DNA of 64,000 bases, from NCBI RefSeq assembly GCF_937616625.2, contig NC_065576.1, positions 8,000,501 to 8,064,500 of the forward strand, written 5' to 3'. The stretch comes from Mercurialis annua. Lineage: Eukaryota > Streptophyta > Magnoliopsida > Malpighiales > Euphorbiaceae. Positions 38,822 to 50,239 of the stretch are shown here, in pieces. The translations under genes were made by a program, and so were the position numbers. The notes beneath the pieces were generated by a model. The model had not been told where the DNA came from. It made no database searches and saw only the letters and a program-made list of their open reading frames with translations. The stretch's first letter is position 1. Each line of letters opens with the position of its first letter.

Positions 38822-39572
38822 AAGCAAACCGGTCGAGCTATCCAATCAGGTTCGAAACAGTCTTAAACTCAAAAAAATATGAATAAATATAAAAATATCT
38901 TCCACCACTTAAAAATTTCGGAAAAGTGAACCTCCAAATGAAATGAACCCAAAATTCAATCCAAATGCAAAATTTAAGTTGACCGGTTACAGCCGGTAAA
39001 CCCAAATTTTCTTGATTGTGTGATACAAGTGACCTAACCCAAGTAAGAATGTAACCCTAAGTGTAACCCAAGTTTGTATATTTAAAGAGAAACAAATTGG
39101 TTTAGGCCAGCTGGGTTCTGAACTACTCCCTTCTTCACTCTTCTCCATCTCTCTTTTTTCTTTCAAATTTGATAGTATTTCAATAATTATGAGAGAGGGT
39201 GTAATTGTAAAATTTCAACTTTCTTGATAGTGAAATGTGTAATTAACTTGTAATACTGGGTTTTGTGTGTGGATTTGTTGGATATATGGGTTTGGAGGGA
39301 GAATTGGTAATAGTATTAGAAGTATTGAAAAAGAAGAAGAAATATGATAATGGAAGCTTGCATGAGCAGTGTTTGTTGTTGTACAAATGTATACAACAAC
39401 ACTACTGTACTTCAACTTGGTCTACCTATAACTCCATTTTTAATTCTAATTCTTAAGACTGATCACCTTCTTTAAAACAAGATCTCTCTCACTTAATTTA
39501 ATTCCCTCATCATCATCAAGAACAAGAATTCTTTTTGTATTTTCTTTCTTTAATTTCAGTGAAACTGTGATC
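38822..39572 (+). promoter_or_regulatory. Promoter and long 5' leader of the HD-Zip gene, with upstream ORFs
   Basis: A TATA-like TATATTTAAA at 39077-39086 is followed by a CT-rich stretch (39125-39170), as in plant promoters. The presumed leader of about 460 nt contains upstream ATGs: one at 39189 with a 12-codon ORF and one at about 39286 with a 55-codon ORF (MGLEGELVIVLEVL start, ending NSNS at 39456). These may repress translation of the main ORF (inference). The element E terminus lies 750 bp upstream of the start codon. Confidence 0.5.
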
Positions 39573-40813
39573 ATGAAAAGACTTGCCAGCTCTGATTCTC
39601 TTGGTGCTTTGATGTCCATTTGTCCTAATTCTACAGGTTAAATTACTATACTAGCCTTAGTTTTTTTTCCTTTTTTTTAACTTTCAGACATACCCATGTG
39701 AGTTTTATTGTCATATTGATGCTAAAGTTTGATTCTTTTAGGTTTTACTGTAAAGTTTAATTCATGCACTAACTTTTTTGTTTTTTTGTTTGTTTTAGAT
39801 GAGCAGATCAGCCCAAGAAATGGCAACCATTATGGGAGGGAATTTCAGTCGTTGTTGGACGGTTTAGATGAAGAAGCTTGCATAGAAGAATCTGGCCATG
39901 TTTCTGAGAAAAAAAGACGGTTAAGTGTGGATCAAGTTAAAGCTTTGGAGAAGAATTTTGAAGTTGAAAATAAGCTTGAACCTGAAAGAAAAGTTAAATT
40001 AGCTCAAGAACTTGGTTTGCAACCGAGACAAGTTGCGGTTTGGTTTCAGAACCGCCGTGCACGGTGGAAAACCAAGCAATTGGAACGCGATTACGGCGTT
40101 CTGAAAGCTAATTATGACTCTCTTAAAACCAATTATGATTCCCTCCAGCATGACAACGAAGCTCTACTCAAAGAGGCAAGTTATAATTTTTGGTCAAAAA
40201 TTTAATGAGGTTTTCTGAATGGGTCTCAATTATGAGATTTTAATATTTTTTGATTTGCAGATCGAGCGTTTTCAAGATTTTAACATAATGTTTCTTGATT
40301 TACTTGCAGATAAAACAATTGAAGGCGAAGCTGAATGATGAGAATACAGAAAGCAACATTATTTCTGTCAAAGAAGAGGTAATTTTGCCCGAATCTGACG
40401 AAAAATCCGCTAAACAGTCGCCCCTACGCGATTCTGCAGCTGTATCAGAAGCGAAAGAGCTGAATTATGAGAGCTTCGATACCAACAACAATGGACTAGA
40501 GCTAGCGACATTCTTCCCAGATTTCAAAGACGGGTCATCAGACAGCGATTCCAGCGCAATTTTAAACGAAGATAACGGTCAGAATCCGGCAATTTCCTCA
40601 TCTGAGGTGTTCCAAAACCACCCGTTAATCATGTCTCCACCGCCATCTTCGTCGAACTGTTTCCAGTTCACGTCATCATCTAAAACATATAATCAGACAC
40701 AGTTCGTGAAAATGGAAGAACATAACTTCTTTAGCAGTGAGGAGGCTTGTAATTTCTTCTCTGATGAACAAGCTCCAACTCTTCAGTGGTACTGTCCTGA
40801 TCAATGGAATTAA
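39573..40813 (+). CDS. Homeodomain-leucine zipper class I transcription factor, ATHB6/ATHB16 type
   Basis: Three exons: 39573-39636, 39799-40175 and 40310-40813, giving 314 residues, the usual length of this subgroup. The start [18 protein letters not shown] is typical of the ATHB6/16 group. The homeodomain (about 57-113) carries [18 protein letters not shown] and recognition helix [11 protein letters not shown]; a leucine zipper follows directly ([15 protein letters not shown] through [14 protein letters not shown], about 114-155), allowing dimers on CAATNATTG sites in the nucleus. The C-terminal half is acidic and Ser-rich and ends [10 protein letters not shown], a likely activation region. 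In Arabidopsis this group acts in ABA and growth responses; the same role here is inference. Intron 1 is GT-AG. Intron 2 appears to be GC-AG (GAG|GCAAGT donor at 40176, acceptor TTGCAG at 40304-40309); no GT donor keeps the frame. A competing acceptor (GATTTGCAG, ends at 40260) would shift the frame. Confidence 0.95.
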
Positions 40814-41428
40814 AGTTCAAAAAATGGCAATAATAAGAGGCAAAAATAGTGGGAATTAAAGAGTTTAGTTCCAAGAATTTTGTGAAATGGAAGTTGATTG
40901 AGTGTATATCTTTATGTTGTGCATTTAAAAAGCTCAATAACTTTGAATTCCACTGAAAATTCGGAGAAATGGGTCCATGAGGGGATCAAAGATGGGGACT
41001 AAATTGTAAAGAAAAAGAATAACGGGGGAGAATTTGGAATTAGATAAAAGAGAAGGGCTAGAAATGAGAAAGCACGTGTAAGTGAAAGGTGACGATGATA
41101 AATGGTTGTTTTTCTTTTACTGTGATCCGTGCGGAAATGATTAGATCGTAATTGGGGGTTTGTTTTTTTCTCTGTGGTGCTGTAAAAAAGTAGTTATGGT
41201 GAAAAAAGTGAGATCAGCTTTGAATCCATGGAGGAAGAATTCCTGTAATGGAGAATTAAAATAATCATAATTTGCCTTTTTCTTTTTCTCTTCTATCTAT
41301 GCAATGCAATGCACTTTCTTTAATTTCTCTTCTTTTAATTCTTGCTTAGCTACTTCAAATATATGTGGGTTATTTGCTTCTTTAATTTGGGTGTTTTTAT
41401 ATTTGTAGCGGTTCAATTTTTATTTTTT
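40814..41428 (+). other. 3' untranslated and downstream region of the HD-Zip gene
   Basis: Non-coding. The purine-rich stretch to about 41050 is probably 3' UTR. No defined polyadenylation signal was assigned. Confidence 0.4.
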
Positions 41429-41650
41429 AAAATGTGATGATCACACATTTTAATTTCTAAATTTTTGCATTGTGCAGTATATTTTTTGTCATGTGATGCC
41501 GTTTTATACAAAACTGCGCCGTTTTATACAAAACTGTGCCGTTATATATATATTTTTAATAATATATTTAATGTAAATAAATTATATGCTATACAATGTA
41601 AAAATGCGAAAAACTAAAATATATGGTTCTGCATTTTACAAAATAGAAGG
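41429..41650. mobile_element. Probable small TIR element related to family M4
   Basis: AAAATGTGATGATC and CTAAATTTTTGCATTGTGC on the left are inverted relative to AAAACTAAAATATATGG and CTGCATTTTAC on the right. The centre has two direct copies of GCCGTTTTATACAAAACTG, a motif like that in the M4 elements. No target duplication. Confidence 0.45.
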
Positions 41651-41784
41651 AAATCGTTTTAAACGTGAAACGTTGAGAGTTAATATGCAAATAATTTAAT
41701 ATATTTTTACTTAAAAGAAACAAAGAAACTAGTAATAATAAGATCATGAGTGTACAAAATTAAGTTGAAATTGGTTATTCAAAC

Positions 41785-42112
41785 CAGTGTTTTAACAATC
41801 CATCCGGTGGTCGAACCGGTGAGGCCACTGATTCACGGTTCAACCAGTTGAATCGGTTCAATAACCGATTCAACATATTTGATAAATTTAGAAAAAATTA
41901 AAAAAAATATAATTCACCGATTTTTTACCAGTTCGACTTTCGGTTCACCGGTTCAATATCCGGTTTTTACTAGTTCGATCCGGTTCAATTCTGTCCAAAC
42001 CGATCCACCCGGTTCAGCCAAAAAATTTGGTTTTTTGTGGGTTTAAACTGGATCACTGGCCGGTTCCGGTTTAACAGGTTCGATCGGCCGGTCCAGTTTG
42101 GTTAAAACATTG
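41785..42112. mobile_element. hAT-type MITE rich in AACCGG motifs
   Basis: Ends CAGTGTTTTAACAATCC and, reversed, CAATGTTTTAACCAAAC; perfect 8-bp duplication ATTCAAAC (41777-41784 and 42113-42120). CA-start termini and 8-bp duplication define hAT. The interior is dense in CCGGTTCAA-type repeats. 328 bp. Confidence 0.9.
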
Positions 42113-42120
42113 ATTCAAAC

Positions 42121-42814
42121 TGAACTAGATTAATAAATTTTATTTTATTTGATTTTTATAAAAAAGTTTAAAAGAATTTTAATATAAATTAAACTAAATT
42201 AATTTGAATTAATAAAAATATAACTGGTTCAGATTGGTTTAAAATATTTTTAGTTTCTATGAAATTAATATTGTTCAATTTAAAAAAAAATCAAATTTTA
42301 ATTCGGTTCTTTTTAAGTGAAAAGAGAAAACAATTAGGGGAGAAATTTTACAAACATTGGAGCAATCTATTGAAAATTTATCTTTAAAAGAAAAGGATGC
42401 AATTGGGGATATATGCAAGGGAGCTTTCTTTTTGGGTCCCTATCAATTTTGTCCCTTTTGAAAGAAGGAAATTTTGATGATGTTTCTTTTGGGTATTAGA
42501 TAGGAGTGTATAATACACATTACATCAAATGATATATTCTACCATAAACAAAAAATTTACACATTACTTCAAATAATATAATTAGTAATTACCATTAATA
42601 AAAAAATACACATTACATGATATAGAGCAACACAATTAATACATCAAATTCTTGAATTAAATCAAAACTGACAATTAAACAATATACATCAAGTAGGATT
42701 AGTTATATATACCTTACGAATTCTAAATTTGAGTTGTGACAACTAGTACTGGTGTTCTACTGTTATTATTTTAAGGTTTTAGTTAGTACGCACTAGGAAT
42801 TTTTATACTTTCAT
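42121..42814. other. AT-rich intergenic DNA
   Basis: Nothing recognisable. Confidence 0.5.
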
Positions 42815-43440
42815 AAAAAGATTATTTTCTTTCTCTAAGCAAATTCTAGCCGTCTCGAATTTTTCTTAATTTCTTTTCCAGCAGCCATCAATGATTTAAT
42901 TTTGCTGTTAACGTAGCCATCCCTTTATATATGTTATTTTAATTTCATAGATATAATAAATAGCCAATTTATTTTTATTTTTTCTTAATGGATTAAGATT
43001 TATCAACGAAACGTAATTCAATAATCAAGAAGTAAAGATAAATTGAAGATCATATGAAATCGTTTATGAATCACATTAGATTTATTTATTTTTCATTGTT
43101 TGTCATTTTTCTAAATGTTTTATTTTGTCCTTTATTTGTGAAAGGTTTGTTATCCTTTCTCTATGAAAGGTATGTTGTCTCTTTTTTATGAGAGAGTTAT
43201 CACGTGGTGATTGAATCAGATGATGTGAGTTTGCGGGTGATGGGTGAAGTTTGATCGAAAATTAATTGAAGACTGCACTTAATTAGCGAAACAGTTAAGA
43301 ATTTTTTTTCATAAGTAAGTTATGCGAATCAGACAGCATGTTCTTTGTTTCATATCAGCTCACCGGGTTTAGTTTTTAAATCATCCCGAAACAAATGTAA
43401 CAGTTTCATATTCAATTTAATGAGATTTGATAGATTGAAA
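42815..43440 (+). mobile_element. Unclassified mobile repeat, family U copy 2
   Basis: Colinear with the minus strand of 17935-18561: CTTAATGGATTAA, AAATTGAAGATC, TTTTGTCCTTTAT, AATCAGACAGCATG and ACAAATGTAACAG(TTTC) appear in the same order. Boundaries are approximate. No ORF and no clear terminal repeats. Confidence 0.55.
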
Positions 43441-43507
43441 AAAAAAATTAGTACGAACCAGGTGAATAAAGTGGACGACCAAAATTAATTATATAATTTA
43501 GTATAAA

Positions 43508-43556
43508 TTATTATAAACCCCATATATATATATATATATATGGGGTTTATAATAAT
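43508..43556. repeat. Near-perfect palindrome around an (AT)n core
   Basis: ATTATTATAAACCCC and its reverse complement GGGGTTTATAATAAT flank about 20 bp of alternating AT. It could extrude as a cruciform. Confidence 0.9.
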
Positions 43557-43831
43557 ATATATATATTAAAGAAATCAAACATCATGATTCTCTATTTTTA
43601 TTTCCATTAATAATTTAGTTGTTTCTCCGTCCATTTTTATGTTAATCAAGCGAGTCAAATGATTTAATTAAACAAAATTAAATTCCAATTTATCCCCTAA
43701 AACTTATTTTTGTATAAATATAAATATAAATTATATATTTATAAAATTTAATGGCTTAATAAATTCAATATATTGAATTTTTATTTTTCTTATTTTTATG
43801 TTTTTTTACTTTTTACTTTTATTTTTGATAA

Positions 43832-43910
43832 TTTGAGAGGAGCAGTGCTTGTAAAAGAAATTGAACCACAAAATTAAACAGTTTGCTCACCGCACTTATA
43901 CCATTTTAAA
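43832..43910 (-). mobile_element. SINE-like tRNA-derived segment, family S copy 4
   Basis: Minus strand: AAATGGTATAAGTGCGG, TTTTGTGGTTCAATTTC and ACAAGCACTGCTCC, in the same order as copies 1-3. Target duplication not recognised. Confidence 0.55.
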
Positions 43911-44134
43911 ACTAAAAAAATAAAACTAAAAAAATTCAAAAAATTCAAAAAATTAAAATATTTTAAAAATTAAATTAAAGCCGTCAACTTACTAAATTTT
44001 ATTATAGTATAATTTTTATTTAGATATGTTGAAAATATAAGTTTAAGTATCAAAATATATTTATTTTTAGTTTAGTCCTTTAACTTAATTGACTAACACC
44101 AAGGAGATGTACTATTATAATGTCATTTTAATAC

Positions 44135-44660
44135 GCTGGTGCAACGTACAAGAGACTGGTTAACTTCATGTTCCTTAACCAGCTAGGGAGGAATGCAGAG
44201 GCATATGTAGACGACATAATAGTGAAGAATGTGACAGCGAAAGAGCATGCTCGAGACTTGAAAGAAACCTTCGCAAGTTTGAAAAAGTTCGGCATGAAAT
44301 TTAACCCAATAAAGTGTACTTTGAGGGTAAAAACAGGGAAATTTCTGGGATACTTGGTCAGTCAATAAAGTATAGAAGCCAACCCTGAAAAGATTCAAGC
44401 CATCGCAGATATGAAGGCCCCACTAGAGAAGTACAAAAGTTGAATAGCCGAGTCACAGCTCTGGGATGCTTCATCTCTTCCTCAAAGAAGAAGCGCTTAT
44501 CATTTTTTAAGCAACTCCGGAACATGAAGAAATTTGTATGGGACGAAGACTGCCAGAAAGCATTCGAGGAGTTAAAGTCATTTTTGATTCCTCTGCTTAC
44601 CAGGCTAGTGACAAGATAAATATTGTACCTCTACTTATCAGTAGGGAAGGAAACCATAAC
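44135..44660 (+). pseudogene. Reverse transcriptase fragment
   Basis: AGATYKRLVNFMFLNQLG leads to the catalytic YVDDIIVK box and then GKFLGYLVSQ. A stop follows at 44366-44368; codons for the RT thumb and connection (KIQAIADMKAP, QKAFEELKSFL) continue with frame changes. Only the C-terminal third of RT is present. Confidence 0.85.
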
Positions 44661-45223
44661 GTCTATCTTAGTAAGAGAAGAAGGGGAGGAACAGAGTTTG
44701 AAGGGCACAAAGCTTAACTACCCGACCATAGACAAGCTGACATTGGTCGTGGTTGTAACAACAAATAAGCTAAAACCCATAATGGCATACTTGGCCGATG
44801 GGACACTAGTAGTGGTACGCGCACAAGCAGCCAAAGTAGTACAAATTTCTTCAGTATATTCCTTGATTGAGGGGGCAATATACCGAACCTTCGTCACACA
44901 CCCATGGTCCAAGTGTGTGTCCACAGAGGAAGGCAACTACATACTTAGAGAGATTCATGAAGGTGAATGTGGGGCACATGAAGGAGCTGTCATTTTATAT
45001 AGGAAGGCAATGTTATAAGTTTTACTAGCCAACTATGAAGAGAGGCACAGAAGACTAGGTCAAAAAATGTGACAAGTGCCAAAGGATTGGGACAATGGTC
45101 ATAACACAAGCGGCTCCAATCCTCTATTGGCAACCCTTGGCCTTTTATGACATGGGGAGTAAATATCTTGGGGCCATTTCCCCCAGTCCGAGGACAGCTG
45201 AAGTTCATTGTAGTTATTGTGGA
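44660..45223 (+). pseudogene. RNase H remnant and integrase N-terminus
   Basis: YPTIDKLTLVVVVTTNKLKP matches the end of a gypsy RNase H, then an internal deletion joins it to the integrase zinc-binding region (LREIHEGECGAHEGA), and out-of-frame to GPFPPVRGQLKFIVVIVE at the core's first strand, where the TIR element cuts in. Confidence 0.75.
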
Positions 45224-46012
45224 GAACAAAGGATCAATTCACCCCCTCAACTTGGCACGAAATGTCAAAATAGTCATTTTTGACGATTTTGGATCAAACA
45301 GATCCGCAACTTTGCAAAATCGAACAAATTGCACCGTCCCGTAGAGAGTGTAACACACTCTCTTGTTTTGAAAGACAAAAAGTTCAAAATAGTACTCAAT
45401 ATTTTTTTCATTTTCTGGTTTAATACTTAATATATTTTAAATTTCAATTTTGCCCCTAATATTTTAAAACTTCTAAAATCAATTTATTTCTTAAACTACA
45501 ATTGAATGACTTTTTTTCATCCCTTTTTCCATCATATTCCTCGCTGGAAACTGAGGAGCAAAGCTCCTCATTTTTAGAGGAGCTGTTTCCGGCGAGGAGC
45601 AGCAGCTCCTCACTGGAAAAACTAGAGGAGCAGATCTGCTCGTCCTTAGATCTGCTCCTTAAGAGAAAATATGCTCATCCTCATATCTGCTCCGGAGCAG
45701 ATCCGACGACGGTGCCGGCGGTGGTGGAAGTGGAAGGTGGAAGAAAAAAGAAGAAAAGAGATAGTTTTTTAGATTGGTGTTTAATTTGATATTTTAACTA
45801 GTGTTAATTAAGATTAATTAAGGATTAATTTTTTTAATTAGAATATTCGCTCTCCTTTTTTGTGTTAGGAGAGTGAAATTGGTCGGTTTTGCTAAGTTAC
45901 GGGTTGAAATGATCCGGTTTTGTTAAATATCGGGTTAAATCGTACCAAAATCATCCAAAATGACTCATTTGATATTTCGTGCCAAGTTGAGGGGTGAATT
46001 GATGCTTTATTC
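45224..46012. mobile_element. Mutator-like TIR element, family M1 copy b, inserted in the integrase
   Basis: Ends GAACAAAGGATCAATTCACC and, reversed, GAATAAAGCATCAATTCACC; inverted similarity extends over 55 bp. Perfect 10-bp duplication TTATTGTGGA (45214-45223 and 46013-46022) lies within integrase codons on both sides. Core (45540-45720) holds GAGGAGCAAAGCTCCTC-type hairpins. The 95-residue ORF at 45502-45789 is within this core and is not a gene. Confidence 0.9.
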
Positions 46013-46663
46013 TTATTGTGGACCACTTCACAAAATGGGTGGAAGTACAACCAATGAGCACTATAACGACAAAAAGAATCCAAAATTGGCTCACCAAAAA
46101 ATTCATGAGCATGTATACTTCAAAGTTTTTCTAATGCTGTTTAATCCTCAAATAGATCAAAAGCACTAACATGTAATAGGTTTGGTACACCACATGCCCT
46201 AGTCATAGACAATGGAAAGCAGTTCGACTGCGTCAGGTTCAGAGGGTATTGTCAAAGTCTAGGAATCAACTTGATATATACTTCTGTGGCCCATCCACAG
46301 ACAAATGGTCTCACAAAAGTAACAAATCGCTCTATCCTCTCAGGAATAAAAAAGAAACTGGATTATTTGAAGGGGAGATGGATTAATGAGCTCTACCGCG
46401 CAATATGGGCTTACAAAACCACGCCCATAAAGGCAACGAGAGAGACACCTTTCCGGCTCATACATGGAACAAAAGTTGTCATTCCTGTGAAAATTGAAAT
46501 GCCAACTCTGCGAGTACAAGTCCTAGACAAAGAAAGTAACAAAGATTCACTGGGGCTATGCCTAGACCTCTTGGAAGAAAGAAAACACCAAACATATGTC
46601 CGAGCTGAAGCATGTCGTAGAAGGAGAAACAAAATTATATGGACGAGGGAAGTAAATCAGTAG
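46013..46663 (+). pseudogene. Integrase core and C-terminal fragment
   Basis: Resumes after the insertion with the sequence for the first core strand, then VAHPQTNGLTKVTNRSILSG (with the conserved PQTNG), WINELYRAIWAYKTTP and TPFRLIHGTKVVIPVKI, all diagnostic of Ty3/gypsy integrase. The part around the second acidic residue is frameshifted (46170-46270). Confidence 0.85.
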
Positions 46664-47050
46664 CAGCAATCAGAAAGCATGACGAGAAAAGGAAGACAAA
46701 TTAAGCAAGAGAATGAAAGAAGAAAACAAAAAGGAAATTTGAATTAAATAAGAAGCTCTAGAAACCGCTGCCAGTTACCACATGAAATGTGGTAGTCAAA
46801 GAATTGAAGGAAATTTAAAATTTAGATTTTGAAAGGCAACAGAAAATAGGAAGGCGAAAAGAATGGACAAATAGATGGCCCATCCCATAAACACGCAGAG
46901 AAATCATAACGGAAAGGAATAAGGCAATAAATAGTCTATACGTCGGCCTCAAATACTGTCTCAGTACCCACCATCCGAGACAAAGAATGTTGCGGTAATT
47001 CCAAACAAACATAAGTGCTTGATGAAAACTGTTTGGTGGGGATGGACAAT
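46664..47050 (+). other. Retrotransposon 3' untranslated region and polypurine tract
   Basis: Non-coding stretch between the integrase stop and the LTR. It ends GGTGGGGATGGACAAT, a plausible polypurine tract immediately before the LTR start. Confidence 0.5.
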
Positions 47051-47507
47051 TGATGGAGATAGAATAAGTATACCATGATGAATCAGACCCGTGGGACCAG
47101 ACTCAACTCTAGTAAAAGAAGAAAAATAGAAGTCATTGTCTCAGACCCAATACAAACTCCGAGATAGAGGTCTCCTGCGTGGCCTTAACCAAATAATAGA
47201 CTAGATCTCTGATAATCTCGAAAATATAGGGATTGAGATCAAATTCAGCTTATCTCAATAAAGAAATCTCAAAAAGAAGGTTGAGTGTTCAACTCACACT
47301 ACAACTCTAAAGATATAAAAGGAGGAGATCACCTAAGTCAGGCAAAGACATATTATTCATTTTACTAAAACGGTCATCTTAATTTCAGCTACCACCAGAT
47401 TCCGACATAGGCATCAGAGTGTTTTTGAATCAACACCGGCCAAATCATTCTAACCTATTTTTCTAGTGGAAAGATGGATTAGAAAACGACTCAGGCCATG
47501 ACGAAAC
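47051..47507 (+). mobile_element. LTR D, 3' LTR of the gypsy element
   Basis: Starts TGATGGAGATAG after a purine tract. Contains a TATA box (GATATAAAAGGAGG, about 47315) and CGACATAGGCATCAGAGTG, matching the U5 layout of LTRs B and C. The 3' boundary is approximate. Confidence 0.65.
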
Positions 47508-47594
47508 CATCAATTATGTTGATCTTTGGGTTTCCGCTTCAGATTATTTTTATTTTGAAAATTTGGAAAATTCAGAATCGATATATTTTTCAGC

Positions 47595-47978
47595 GGATAT
47601 TAAACTCCCTGGGTAACTCAAGTCTCAGGAAATCTTAAAAAGGTCACTAAAGTCAATTTTCTTACAAAATGGTCACTGAACTATATCTTTTATAACAAAA
47701 GGGTTCACCCATATAAAACGACGTAAAAACGTAACATTTTTACTTATGTGGCAAGCAAAAATTACAAAAAAAGAACATAGTTCAGTGACCTTTTTTTAAT
47801 AAAAGGTATAATCCAATAACTTTTTTGTAATTCACGAAAAGTTTAGTGTTTTTTTTGTAACAACAGAAATATTTTTATTATAAAAGGTATATTTCAGTGA
47901 CCACTTTATAAGAAAATTGACTTTAGTGACATTTTTGAAATTTCATGAGGCTTCAGTGACCCAGGGAGTTTAATTTCC
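47595..47978. mobile_element. Mutator-like MITE, family M6
   Basis: Ends GGATATTAAACTCCCTGGG and, reversed, GGAAATTAAACTCCCTGGG; inner blocks (GTCACTAAAGTCAATTTTCT) repeat inverted. Perfect 10-bp duplication ATTTTTCAGC (47585-47594 and 47979-47988). 384 bp, no ORF. Confidence 0.9.
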
Positions 47979-49760
47979 ATTTTTCAGCAGAAGCTAACGA
48001 CATCAGAAGATATTATTTATAACTGTTTTTTAAGGTAGAGATTTTCTTATTTCGAATTAGATTATCGTAGAAATTCAAATTCTATTTTTTTGTGATTTTG
48101 TTTTTTGTATTTTTTTTTAGAGTCGTAGCCTTTTTTATACTTTTTTATGAGTGTCATTTTTTATACGAAACTCTGAATTACAAAATTTTTGCCATTTTTT
48201 ATGGATTTTTTTTAATATGTTTTACTCATAAGAAAAAAAATTAGAGGAAATTAGGCTGAGCACTTATTTTCATAAAGTAATTACAAAAATATGTGATCAG
48301 CCTAATTATTTGCATCTAAAGTTTATGTCTTGCATAACCACGTGATTAGCTATTTTCTTTAGCATAAGCACGTAACTTTTGACAACCATTTTTATCATTA
48401 AAATTATCTTTAAAATGCTTCCATTTGTATCTTCCACCTCCGCCGCTGTCACTTTCCACAGTCAACCATCTCCACCACTATCATCGGCCATAATAACACA
48501 TAACTTTCATTCCGTTCTTTGACCGGTGAACCGTTTTTAGTAGCCGCAATGATTTTTTTAACCATAAAAATTACAAAACAGTCAAAAGTTTCTTTGTCTG
48601 CTCACCTGTGATGGTACGGAGAACTTCAAGAGCCTTTTATCATTTGATTTGGGTACTTGATTAATTGTACTGGGTGTTTTTTGATTTGGGAATTTGATTA
48701 CTTGATGATTAATGGGTGGTTTTTGAATTATTGATTGGATGAGAAATTGTGAGCAATTAGATTATTGTCATTGGCATGTTTTTACTAGCAGCAAAAATGG
48801 AAGAATGTTGCTTTACCTGTAAAATTTGTATCTCGGGCTAATTAGTCGAATTTGGAATATTGTACACTTTTTTCTTTTATTATTATTTTTGGTTGCGGAA
48901 AACATTCCAATCTCAAGAATTTGTATTGATCTTAAGAGATATGTCTTTGCCGGACCTGTCAACTAATTCTATGAGTAAATTCTTTACTTTAATTAACAGT
49001 GAATTGGAAAAGTAGTCTCACCAATTAAATTTCTCTGCAATTTTTTGGTGGTTGTCAACATGCATCACACTCTTAAGTAACTGCTTGGAAGATGATGATT
49101 ACAAGAATTTTTTTTTGTTGTTCAAAAGATTCTACTAAAATTCTACGACGGTATATTAAAATTATACTAAAAGTATACAAATGGTGTAACAAAATAGAGA
49201 CTGATCTTTTATTATATATTATTTATATTTCAGCTATTCAATACAAATACTTTTGATATGTATGAGATATAAATAATTAAATTTGATACATTTTTTAGTA
49301 TACAATGTGTACATTTTTTTATATGCCAAATATATACATATCTTATATTTAATTTATTAATTTATATTATTTATTAATATATGCCATCAATCCACTACAA
49401 TTTTAAAAAAAATTGTTTCAGGCACTTTTTTAATATGTAATGTGTGCTCTTTTATACTTTTAATAAAGTATACAAAATATATATATATATATATATTAAG
49501 ATGTACAAGTTGTATTCGAAGAGATGAAACAATTAGGAATAACACCAACAATGAAATCACATATTTTATATATGGTTTGTGTATATTTTTTATATACTTT
49601 TTGTTTATTTTATAGAAAATAATATATAATTTGTTTTTCAATTAACTAACGTAATGTAAATTTATTTTTTAGGGTATACTAACATGTCGTTACTGGGGGA
49701 TTAATTTGGGTTGATTTTAATTTTTGATTAAAAAATTTGTATCTAAATGGATTAAATTTT

Positions 49761-50069
49761 GGGTTAATGTCAAAAAAAATCACGAACTTTACACATTTTC
49801 TCATTTTAATCACAAAGTTTAAATTTTCTCACTTTCATACACGAACTACCACTTTTTCCCAAATTCATACACGGTGTTGAGGTGGCACTCATTTATTGGT
49901 GTAAAATGACCTCCACCTCAGCGAATTACACCAATGGAGCCGTGACACCTCAGCATCGTGCATGAATTTGAGAAAAAGTGGTAGTTCGTGTATGAAAATG
50001 AGAAAATTTAAAGTGCATGATTAAAATGAGAACACGTGTAAAGTTCGTGAATTTTTATGACATTACTCC
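49761..50069. mobile_element. Mutator-like MITE, family M5 copy b
   Basis: 309 bp, ends GGGTTAATGTC and, reversed, GGAGTAATGTC. Perfect 9-bp duplication TTAAATTTT (49752-49760 and 50070-50078). Nested inside element E copy 2. Confidence 0.9.
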
Positions 50070-50239
50070 TTAAATTTTTATGGGTTGCTCCTTCTAGTCA
50101 TTGTTCTTCATCCTTTTGATATTCTATCGCTGGAATTAGAATTTTTTTGTACACTTTGTGTATTATTCGTGTATATTTTGTGCATATTTGTGTATATTTG
50201 TGTATATTTGCGTATAATAAGTATATTTTGTGTACATTT

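Larger units (their letters stand above)
44135..47507 (+). mobile_element. Broken Ty3/gypsy retrotransposon (Tat-like), 5'-truncated, with 3' LTR
   Basis: Plus-strand order: reverse transcriptase remnant, RNase H remnant, integrase and 3' LTR. The 5' LTR, gag, protease and most of RT are missing. The reading frame is broken repeatedly (stops at about 44366 and 45016, frameshifts near 44440 and 44600). A TIR element (45224-46012) is inserted in the integrase. LTR starts TGATGG at 47051 like LTR C, tying it to the same lineage. Confidence 0.85.

Noticed and set aside
40261..40309. Acceptor ending at 40260 as the true start of HD-Zip exon 3
   Set aside because: It shifts the frame inside the leucine zipper and hits a stop quickly; the later acceptor at 40309 restores the conserved zipper.
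45502..45789. 95-residue plus ORF rich in Ser/Leu/Glu
   Set aside because: Inside the hairpin core of element M1b; an artefact of GAGGAGC/CTCCTC repeats.
47595..47978. TTAA-flanked piggyBac-like element
   Set aside because: TTAA is part of the inverted repeat; extending the ends to GGA reveals a perfect 10-bp duplication instead, so Mutator-like.
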